Shown: one piece after another, positions 1 to 6,222 of the stretch
Layout: every line of letters begins with the position of its first letter
Position numbering within the stretch: position 1 is the first letter of the stretch
Source: Neisseriaceae bacterium
Lineage (GTDB): Bacteria > Pseudomonadota > Gammaproteobacteria > Burkholderiales > UBA11063
Direction: 5' to 3'
DNA: 12,459 bases
Assembly: GCA_947441745.1 (NCBI GenBank)
Contig: CANEUJ010000038.1
Span: forward strand, 1 to 12,459
Program-made: the position numbers and the translations under genes
The notes under the pieces: model-generated
Told to the model about the DNA's origin: nothing
What the model saw: the letters and a program-made list of their open reading frames with translations, nothing else
The model's database searches: none

Positions 1-1
1 A

Positions 2-724
2 ATCTATTCTGCACATGGAGTTCCATTATCAGTTAGAAAGGCTGCTGAAGCGAAAAATCTCAATATGATTTTTGATGCAACTTGTCCTTTGGTAAGTAAA
101 GTACATATAGAAATAAAAAACCTTCATCGTCAGGGGTATACCATAGTTATGATAGGGCATCGTGGGCATCCTGAGGTAGAGGGAACAATGGGGCAGATTA
201 ATAGTGGAATATGCCTAATCGAGACTGAGGCTGATATTGCCCTACTTGATATTCCAAAAAATATAGAAAAAATTGCGGTAGTAACTCAAACTACATTATC
301 AGTTGATGAGACTAAATCGATTATTTCACGATTGAAAGAAGTTTTTCCAAATTTACGCTTGCCGAAGAATGAAGATATTTGTTATGCTACTCAAAATCGT
401 CAAGATGCAGTTAAAAAGATGGCAGAAATTTGCGACATTCTAATAGTGATTGGAAGTAAAAATAGTTCAAACTCAAATCGTCTTAAGGAATTAGCAGAAA
501 ACTTGGGAGTTAAATCATATTTAATTGATTTTGCAATTGAAATTAAGAAGGATTGGTTAGAAGGTGTTAGATCAGTTGGTGTTACTGCTGGAGCTTCTGC
601 TCCTGAAGTGCTTGTTGAAGGTGTGATATCCAAGCTTAAACAATATGACTTTAATACTATACAAAATTTAACTGCGGTGGAGGAGCATATGATATTTGCT
701 CTCCCAAGCGAACTAAGATCTTAA
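2..724 (+). CDS. ispH: 4-hydroxy-3-methylbut-2-enyl diphosphate reductase, 5' end missing
   Basis: Last enzyme of the MEP (non-mevalonate) isoprenoid pathway: a cytosolic [4Fe-4S] enzyme reducing HMBPP to IPP and DMAPP. The frame is open from base 2 and gives 240 residues to a TAA stop. About 70-75 N-terminal residues lie outside the window, including the first cluster cysteine (Cys12 in E. coli). Visible family motifs in order are SAHGV, DATCPLV (second cluster cysteine, Cys96 in E. coli), IGHRGHPEVEGTMGQ (substrate-binding His and catalytic Glu), VTQTTLSVD, DICYATQNRQ (third cluster cysteine, Cys197), GSKNSSNSNRL (diphosphate-binding Ser and Asn) and GVTAGASAPE. The C-terminus (HMIFALPSELRS) matches the normal family end, so the 3' end is intact. 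An ATG at 65 is internal and is not a start. The family assignment is essentially certain; the gene is cut only by the window edge. ffh follows after 173 bp holding a folded element. Confidence 0.97.
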   Translation: MYSAHGVPLSVRKAAEAKNLNMIFDATCPLVSKVHIEIKNLHRQGYTIVMIGHRGHPEVEGTMGQINSGICLIETEADIALLDIPKNIEKIAVVTQTTLSVDETKSIISRLKEVFPNLRLPKNEDICYATQNRQDAVKKMAEICDILIVIGSKNSSNSNRLKELAENLGVKSYLIDFAIEIKKDWLEGVRSVGVTAGASAPEVLVEGVISKLKQYDFNTIQNLTAVEEHMIFALPSELRS

Positions 725-740
725 TAGCACTAATTAGGGA

Positions 741-868
741 AAGTGCATGGGTACCAACCTATGCTGGTATGACGATGGATGATGGTGCTGTTTAAAGGTT
801 CATCACTCCAAACCAAAACAAGATACTGTTTGTGGCAGGTTTGGGGTCCATATTCTAAAAATGCACTT
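741..868. repeat. Folded intergenic element with 8-bp terminal inverted repeats
   Basis: The ispH-ffh gap holds a 128-bp segment bounded by a perfect 8-bp inverted repeat (AAGTGCAT at 741-748, ATGCACTT at 861-868). Inside are a small hairpin (TACCA 752-756 with TGGTA 765-769), a possible weak 5-bp stem (778-782 with 800-804), and a 10-bp stem with one G-T wobble (805-814 with 838-847), capped by AAACA 816-820 pairing with TGTTT 827-831. Drawn as RNA it is a closed multi-branch structure. The first hairpin resembles the widespread intergenic palindromes that read as 'WIPAYAGMT' when translated: here a frame reads WVPTYAGMT. I infer a MITE-like or dispersed palindromic repeat, possibly transcribed in the ffh leader. 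No tetraloop or asymmetric loop typical of SRP RNA is present. Copy number elsewhere in the genome is unknown. Confidence 0.5.
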
Positions 869-897
869 ACACTAGATTTTAGAAGAGAAAGAAAGAT

Positions 898-2238
898 ATG
901 TTAGAAAATCTATCTACAAAACTATCGGGAATAGTAAAGACATTATCAGGTAATGCTAGATTGACTGAGTCAAATATAGAAGAAGCGTTACGTGAGGTAA
1001 GAATTGCATTACTTGAGGCTGACGTGGCTATTCCAGTAGTTAAAAACTTTATTGAAAAAGTAAGAATTGAAGCAGTTGGACAAAAAGTAATTGGAAGTCT
1101 TAAGCCAGATCAGGCATTAATTGGTGTGGTTAATGAGCAATTAACTTTGCTTATGGGGGAGTTTAATAATGCTCTTGATCTAAGTTGCGTACCACCAGCA
1201 GTCATTTTAATGGCTGGGCTTCAAGGTGCTGGTAAAACCACTACTGTTGGTAAACTAGCCAAGCGGTTGAAAGATATTGATAAGAAAAAAGTATTACTAG
1301 TTAGTGCTGACGTTTACCGACCTGCTGCAATTGAACAATTACAAGTATTAGCTAAAAGTATCGATGTAGAGTGTTACGCGTCTGATAACTCACAAAAACC
1401 ACTTGATATTGTGCTAAATGCTAAAGAATATGCTAAAAACCATTATTTTGATGTATTGATTGTTGATACTGCAGGGCGATTAACGGTTGATGAATTTATG
1501 ATGACAGAAATCAAACAAATTCATCAAGCATTAACTCCTGTTGAGACTTTGTTTGTTGCTGATGCTATGCTTGGACAAGATGCGGTTAATACTGCTCGTG
1601 CTTTTAACGATGCACTATCTTTAACTGGTATAATCTTAACAAAAATGGATGGTGACTCCAGAGGTGGGGCTGCATTATCGATTCGTCAAATTACAGGTAA
1701 ACCAATTAAATTTATTGGTGTATCTGAAAAAATTAATGGTCTTGAGCCATTTTATCCTGATAGGATAGCATCTCGTATCCTTGGAATGGGAGATATTTTA
1801 TCTCTTATAGATGAGGTTAAGGGTTCGATTAATGAAGCTGAAACTAGAAAACTGATGGATAAGGTCAAAAAGAGTAAGCGTTTTGATTTGGAGGACTTTA
1901 AATCTCAGTTTGAGCAGTTGAATAATATGGGTGGATTAAGTGGTGTTATGGATAAAATGCCAGCAAATATAGCCAGTAAAATACCCAATGTGGTTGGTGA
2001 GAAGATGATCACAAAAAATGTAGCGATTATTAATTCAATGACTATTGAAGAGAGAAGAAAACCTGATATATTAAAGGCTTCACGTAAGCGTAGGATTGCA
2101 CTAGGTAGTGGTTCTAGTGTGCAAGAGGTTAATCAGTTATTAAAGCAGTATGAGCAATTTAATGATATGATGAAAAAATTTGGTGGTGGTGGAGTGATGA
2201 AGATGATGAAAGGTATTGGACACTTATTACCGCGTTGA
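898..2238 (+). CDS. ffh: Signal recognition particle protein Ffh (SRP54 GTPase)
   Basis: Ffh binds 4.5S RNA and hydrophobic signal sequences on nascent chains and delivers ribosomes to the FtsY receptor at the inner membrane, using GTP hydrolysis in a paired GTPase complex. The 446 residues match the family length (E. coli 453). Domains are N (about 1-90, with the ALLEADV motif near 37-43), G (about 95-295) and M (about 325-446). G-domain motifs are the P-loop GLQGAGKTT (107-115), DVYRPAA (138-144), DTAGRL (190-195) and TKMD (248-251). The M domain has the RNA-binding SRKRRIALGSG (395-405) and a Met-rich tail. The finger loop (about 344-370) is less Met-rich than in E. coli. The start is ATG 898 after a purine-rich stretch (880-895) with only a weak Shine-Dalgarno. 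The gene ends with tandem in-frame stops TGA-TAA. The permease follows after 36 bp. Confidence 0.98.
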   Translation: MLENLSTKLSGIVKTLSGNARLTESNIEEALREVRIALLEADVAIPVVKNFIEKVRIEAVGQKVIGSLKPDQALIGVVNEQLTLLMGEFNNALDLSCVPPAVILMAGLQGAGKTTTVGKLAKRLKDIDKKKVLLVSADVYRPAAIEQLQVLAKSIDVECYASDNSQKPLDIVLNAKEYAKNHYFDVLIVDTAGRLTVDEFMMTEIKQIHQALTPVETLFVADAMLGQDAVNTARAFNDALSLTGIILTKMDGDSRGGAALSIRQITGKPIKFIGVSEKINGLEPFYPDRIASRILGMGDILSLIDEVKGSINEAETRKLMDKVKKSKRFDLEDFKSQFEQLNNMGGLSGVMDKMPANIASKIPNVVGEKMITKNVAIINSMTIEERRKPDILKASRKRRIALGSGSSVQEVNQLLKQYEQFNDMMKKFGGGGVMKMMKGIGHLLPR

Positions 2239-2274
2239 TAACTACACAATTATTATTTATTTAAAGGGAAAAAA

Positions 2275-3666
2275 ATGAAAGAAAATTTAGAGCATAAATT
2301 AAAAAACCGTCACATACAAATGATTGCGATTGGTGGAGCTATTGGAACAGGGTTTTTCTTAGGTTCAGCAAGCGTTATTAAATTAACAGGTCCATCAATT
2401 ACATTAGCTTATATACTAGGTGGTTTGATAATTTATGCTATTATGCGAGCTTTAGGTGAGATGACTGTTGATAAACCAAGCTCTGGCTCTTTTGTTGAAT
2501 ATGCACATCTATATTTAGGAACTGGATCTGGATTTGTTGCTGGGTGGAATGCATGGCTACTATTTACTTGTGCTTGTATGTTAGAGGTAACTGCTGCCGC
2601 TACATTACTTGATTATTGGATATTGATTCCGCATTGGATTACTTGTGTGGTTTTACTTGTGGTATTTGGTGGCGTGAATTTGATTGGTGTAAAATACTTT
2701 GGCGAAGCAGAGTTTTGGTTTTCTGGAATTAAAGTTGTAGCAATTATAGCGATTATTGTAATGGGTGCTTATTTAATTTTTTCTGATCATAATGTGCATC
2801 AGGCTGCACGTCAAAATCTTCATGATTATACTCATGTTAATATGTTTTTTACTAATGGGATGATGGGCTTTCTAAGTTCGATGGCAATTGTTTGTCTATC
2901 GTTTTGTGGTGCTGAGTTTGTTAGCGTTGCTGCTGGTGAAGCTGAAAATCCAGAAAAATCTATACCCAAGGCAATTAATGGAGTAATTGTTAGGATTATT
3001 TTATTTTATGTATTGACTATTGCTATTATAGTTTTAATGTCCAAAGCTGATACCATAACTGCACATAGTAATCCATTTACTGATGTATTTGCTAAATTTG
3101 GTTTTACGCACTCTGCTGATATTATAAATTGGGTTGCAATTACTGCGTCATTATCAGCATTAAATAGTTGCATTTATGTTTCATCAAGATTTTTGTATAG
3201 ACTATCACTAAATGGACAGGCTCCAAAAGTATTTGTTAAAGTCAATAAAAAGCATTTACCAAAAAATGCGATTGTTTTTACCTTAGCAATAGCATTTCTA
3301 GTTGTAATTGCTAATTATACTTTTCCAGCAAACATTTTGGAATATTTATTTGCAATAATTACGGTAGCGATTATTATAAATTGGTTTATCATTCTTTTGT
3401 CACATATGTTATTTCGTAAGCATTGTATCACTACTGGTAAGGATATAAAATACGTTATGCCCGGTTATCCATATGTAAATATGTTAGTTATGGGTATATT
3501 ATTTATTATTCTTATTGCGATGGCAAAAAGTAGTGATACTTCATTAAGTGTTTATATTGCACCCGCATGGTTATTAATTTTAACTATTGTATATGCACTA
3601 AGCACTGGTAAACGCGGACTAAAATTAGTTAATAAAACAGAAAACAATTCAGTTAATAGTATTTAG
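2275..3666 (+). CDS. Amino acid permease, APC superfamily AAT family
   Basis: Integral inner-membrane secondary transporter that most likely imports an amino acid by proton symport. At 463 residues it fits the AAT family (relatives of GabP, CycA, ProY, LysP), which usually has 12 membrane helices; hydrophobic segments run through the whole protein. TM1 carries the family signature GGAIGTGFFLGSA (19-31), the unwound helix that binds the substrate's amino and carboxyl groups. TM2 ends in the conserved ALGEM (59-63), followed by the SGSFVEYA loop (70-77). A charged AAGEAENPEKSIPKAI segment in the middle is also typical. Substrate specificity cannot be read from sequence. The start is ATG 2275 with AAAGGGA (2263-2269) as ribosome binding site. 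It lies 36 bp behind ffh with no visible terminator, so co-transcription is plausible, although the two functions are unrelated. It converges on the FAD dehydrogenase gene. Confidence 0.93.
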   Translation: MKENLEHKLKNRHIQMIAIGGAIGTGFFLGSASVIKLTGPSITLAYILGGLIIYAIMRALGEMTVDKPSSGSFVEYAHLYLGTGSGFVAGWNAWLLFTCACMLEVTAAATLLDYWILIPHWITCVVLLVVFGGVNLIGVKYFGEAEFWFSGIKVVAIIAIIVMGAYLIFSDHNVHQAARQNLHDYTHVNMFFTNGMMGFLSSMAIVCLSFCGAEFVSVAAGEAENPEKSIPKAINGVIVRIILFYVLTIAIIVLMSKADTITAHSNPFTDVFAKFGFTHSADIINWVAITASLSALNSCIYVSSRFLYRLSLNGQAPKVFVKVNKKHLPKNAIVFTLAIAFLVVIANYTFPANILEYLFAIITVAIIINWFIILLSHMLFRKHCITTGKDIKYVMPGYPYVNMLVMGILFIILIAMAKSSDTSLSVYIAPAWLLILTIVYALSTGKRGLKLVNKTENNSVNSI

Positions 3667-3685
3667 TTCACGGTTCGATTTATAT

Positions 3686-3735
3686 TTATCAATTTGCCAA
3701 TGGTGGACTTTATGTGTTTACCATTGGCTTGATAA
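3686..3735. terminator. Long hairpin between convergent genes, possible bidirectional terminator
   Basis: A 9-bp perfect inverted repeat (GCCAATGGT 3696-3704, ACCATTGGC 3720-3728) is extended by TTATCAA (3686-3692) pairing with TTGATAA (3729-3735) across a 3-nt TTT bulge, with a 15-nt loop. It sits 20 bp after the permease stop, between convergent transcription units, where a bidirectional terminator is expected. Neither side has a clear U-run after the stem, so intrinsic termination is uncertain. It could instead be a 3'-end stabilising hairpin or a dispersed palindrome. Nothing else is recognisable in 3667-3798. Confidence 0.4.
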
Positions 3736-3798
3736 TCTAGAGCTAATATTTCGCATGATGGTATAAATTAGTCAGGTGGAAGAGGTTTTTTACGCATA

Positions 3799-5388
3799 CT
3801 AAAGAAGCATGCTTAGTGCCACTGCTTCTGCTACTTCTATACCATCTACAGCTGCAGATAATATACCACCAGCATACCCAGCACCTTCACCCGCAGGGTA
3901 AAACCCACGTGTATTGATACTTTGATAACTACTACTATCGCGTTTAATCCTAACTGGGGATGAAGTGCGGGTTTCTACGCCAGTTAGTAGTGCATCATTC
4001 ATAGCAAACCCTGGGATTTGTTTATCAAATATGGGTAATGCCTCACGCATAGCTACAATTACATACTCAGGCATTGAGTCTTTTAAATTTACAGGCGTAA
4101 CTCCAGGTGTATATGATGGAAGTACGCTACCAATTTCAACAGAAGCTTTGTCAATTAAAAAATCACCAACTAATTGAGCTGGAGCGTTGTAATTACGCCC
4201 GCCCATAATAAAAGCATTTCTTTCTAATTGTTTTTGAAACTCAATCCCAGCTAATACGCCACCTGGGTAGTCTTTAGGTGTGATGCCAACTACAATGCCA
4301 CTATTAGCATTTCTTTCATTACGAGAGTATTGACTCATGCCATTAGTTACTACCATTTCTGGCTCGGATGTAGCTGCCACTACCGTACCGCCAGGACACA
4401 TACAAAAACTATAAACAGAGCGACCATTACTAGCATGATGTACGAGTTTATAATCAGCTGCTCCAAGTAATGGATTACCAGCATTAACTCCAAAGCGACT
4501 CTTGTCAATTAGAGATTGTGGGTGTTCTATTCGAAATCCAACTGAGAAAGGTTTTGCTTCCATATATACACCGTTAGAGTGTAGCATATCAAAAGTATCT
4601 CGTGCACTATGTCCGATTGCAAAAACGATGTGCTTACTTAGAATTTGTTCTCCGTTAGCTAAAACTATACCTTCAATTTGATGATCTTTGATCAATACGT
4701 CAGTGACTTTACTTTGGAAGCGAATTTCACCTCCCAAAGATTCTATAGTTTCTCGCATTTTTTCCACCATAGATACTAAACGAAAAGTTCCTATATGTGG
4801 TTTACTCACGTATATAATTTCTTCAGGTGCACCAGCTTTTACAAACTCTTCTAATACCTTACGCGAGTAGTGCTTTGGGTCTTTAATTTGGCTATAGAGT
4901 TTACCATCAGAAAACGTCCCTGCACCACCTTCACCAAACTGCACGTTTGATTCTGGATGAAATATTCTTTGTCGCCATAATCCAAAAGTGTCTTTGGTGC
5001 GTTCTCTGACGCTTTTACCGCGTTCTATCATTATTGGACGAAAGCCCATTTGTGCTAGTAAGAGACCAGCGAACAAACCACATGGGCCACTACCAATTAC
5101 AATAGGTCGTGATTTAAGATTAGATGGTGCTTTTGCTACCATTTTATAAGCACGATTTGGAGCAATTGTGACTTTGTTTTTATTTAGAAAACGTTTTTCA
5201 TTCTTAACTTCTACGTCAAGTGTATAAATAAACCTGATATTGCTAGGATTACGAGCATCATAGCCACGGCGGTATATGGTATATGACACCAAAGTGTCAT
5301 CTTTTATTCCTAAGCGTTTAAGGATTTCTGCTTTTAGTTCATCGGCGGTATGAGTGAGTGGTAGCTTTATTTCGGTGAGTTGTAACAT
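3799..5388 (-). CDS. Uncharacterised NAD(P)/FAD-dependent dehydrogenase (COG2509-like)
   Basis: A 529-residue flavoprotein of the widespread but functionally unassigned family annotated as 'FAD-dependent dehydrogenase'. The N-terminal domain (about 1-90) carries the conserved YTIYRRGYDAR segment. The FAD-binding Rossmann motif is VIGSGPCGLFAGLLLAQMG with GxGxxG at 99-104, followed by the acidic ribose-binding IERG (121-124). Further signatures are NVQFGEGGAGTFSDGKL (148-164), FAIGHSARD, and a C-terminal FAD-contacting PAGEGAGYAGGI segment. No signal peptide or membrane helix is seen, so it is probably cytosolic. The longest frame begins at a TTG (5421) inside the upstream gene. I prefer ATG 5388: it starts at the family-typical MLQLTEIKLPL and leaves 13 bp after the GNAT stop, although its ribosome binding site is weak. 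It is the second gene of a two-gene unit. Substrate and partner are unknown; the family call is firm, the function is not. Confidence 0.92.
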   Translation of the reverse strand: MLQLTEIKLPLTHTADELKAEILKRLGIKDDTLVSYTIYRRGYDARNPSNIRFIYTLDVEVKNEKRFLNKNKVTIAPNRAYKMVAKAPSNLKSRPIVIGSGPCGLFAGLLLAQMGFRPIMIERGKSVRERTKDTFGLWRQRIFHPESNVQFGEGGAGTFSDGKLYSQIKDPKHYSRKVLEEFVKAGAPEEIIYVSKPHIGTFRLVSMVEKMRETIESLGGEIRFQSKVTDVLIKDHQIEGIVLANGEQILSKHIVFAIGHSARDTFDMLHSNGVYMEAKPFSVGFRIEHPQSLIDKSRFGVNAGNPLLGAADYKLVHHASNGRSVYSFCMCPGGTVVAATSEPEMVVTNGMSQYSRNERNANSGIVVGITPKDYPGGVLAGIEFQKQLERNAFIMGGRNYNAPAQLVGDFLIDKASVEIGSVLPSYTPGVTPVNLKDSMPEYVIVAMREALPIFDKQIPGFAMNDALLTGVETRTSSPVRIKRDSSSYQSINTRGFYPAGEGAGYAGGILSAAVDGIEVAEAVALSMLL

Positions 5389-5401
5389 CAAGAATCCATT
5401 T

Positions 5402-5992
5402 TTATTTATTATAAATATCAAGTTTATAATTTAGGTTAAATTTAACTACAGGCCACTCACTATTAATAATGCTATACGTGTAAGTATCTCCAATTAGTCC
5501 ATTTTTAAATATTCTATGATTGCGTAATATACCATCAAGTTTGGCACCAAGTCGTTCTATAGCTCTTCTACTTGTATGATTATATGAGCTAGTCCAAAAT
5601 GTAACAGCAATCGCTTTTAAGTCTTCAAAAGCATGATTTAAAAGTAGTAATTTACTTTCAGTATTAACAGACGATTTTTGGACGCTTTTACTATACCAAG
5701 TGAATCCTATTTCTAGGCGTTTACTATTTGCCTCAATATGATCATAATTAGTCATTCCAACAATTTTATTATTAGCAATTACCACAAATGGTAGCATAGA
5801 CCCAGCTTTTTGTAGATGTAGTCGACGTATGATTTCTGTTTCCATTTCATCAGGGTGTGGAACTTTGGTATACCAAAGATTCCATAATGCACCGTCTTTT
5901 ACTGCTTCGATTAGATCATTTAGATGATCCAGTGATAGTGGTACTAAAGTTACATATTTACCAGTTAAGGTTACAGGATTTGTCCAATTCAT
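5402..5992 (-). CDS. GNAT-family N-acetyltransferase (RimJ/RimL-like, Acetyltransf_3)
   Basis: A 196-residue cytosolic acyltransferase expected to move an acetyl group from acetyl-CoA to an amine; the acceptor is unknown. Visible landmarks are LTGKYVTLVPLSLDHL (9-24, first strand and helix), DGALWNLWYTKVP (33-45), GSMLPFVVI (64-72), the central EIGFTWYSKSVQKSSVNTESKLLLLNHAF stretch (94-122; strand 4 and the pyrophosphate-binding turn, which lacks the textbook Q/RxxGxG/A and instead has the NTE form seen in this subfamily) and NHTSRRAIERLGAKLDGILR (138-157). Length is normal. The longest frame starts at TTG 6016. ATG 5992 is better: it has GAGG 8 nt upstream (6001-6004) and matches the usual N-terminus. 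The gene ends 13 bp before the FAD dehydrogenase start, implying a shared transcript. A possible weak promoter lies on the minus strand near 6037-6064 (TTGCAA, 16 nt, TAGCAT). Confidence 0.9.
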   Translation of the reverse strand: MNWTNPVTLTGKYVTLVPLSLDHLNDLIEAVKDGALWNLWYTKVPHPDEMETEIIRRLHLQKAGSMLPFVVIANNKIVGMTNYDHIEANSKRLEIGFTWYSKSVQKSSVNTESKLLLLNHAFEDLKAIAVTFWTSSYNHTSRRAIERLGAKLDGILRNHRIFKNGLIGDTYTYSIINSEWPVVKFNLNYKLDIYNK

Positions 5993-6163
5993 GTTTTTTG
6001 CCTCAATATTAAACAAGGATTTCTTTTAGGAGGTAAATGCTATAGCGAAATAATCTATTTGCAACTATTTCAAGAACACCTACTCCACCTAAACAAAATA
6101 ACTATGACGTAATTGTACAAGAAAGTTTGAGAAAATAGTAAATTAATGCACGAAAGAACTGAT

Positions 6164-6192
6164 TTGCGGTAAGATTGGGGGGTATCTATATT
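6164..6192 (+). promoter_or_regulatory. Candidate sigma70 promoter for cphA
   Basis: TTGCGG (6164-6169, 3 of 6 matches to TTGACA) is separated by 17 bp from TATATT (6187-6192, 5 of 6 matches to TATAAT). The expected start near 6199 would give a leader of about 24 nt before the cphA initiation codon and leave the Shine-Dalgarno intact. The -35 is weak, so basal expression may be low or need an activator. This is inference from spacing and match only. Confidence 0.35.
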
Positions 6193-6222
6193 TTAAAACT
6201 TTATTTATTAGGAGGCACTATT

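Noticed and set aside
400..633. Antisense 77-residue frame in ispH
   Set aside because: Shadow of the ispH coding frame, with no ribosome binding site or recognisable domain.
741..868. Metabolite riboswitch (c-di-GMP, TPP, glycine, cobalamin) before ffh
   Set aside because: I looked for the conserved cores of these classes and found none; the fold is better explained as a palindromic repeat or an unclassified structure.
725..897. 4.5S SRP RNA gene (ffs) next to ffh
   Set aside because: The gap is structured, but the conserved GGAA tetraloop and the asymmetric AGCA-type internal loop of the SRP RNA helix 8 are absent.
2239..2274. Independent promoter for the permease in the ffh-permease gap
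   Set aside because: The 36-bp AT-rich gap has no -35/-10 pair with acceptable spacing; a promoter inside ffh or read-through is more likely.
3965..4870. Two plus-strand frames (3965-4177 and 4688-4870) inside the FAD dehydrogenase gene
   Set aside because: Both are antisense to clearly conserved flavoprotein motifs and look like chance frames.
6175..6222. TTG start adding 16 residues to CphA
   Set aside because: The added stretch is not family-like, and the AGGAGG at 6210-6215 is placed for ATG 6223.
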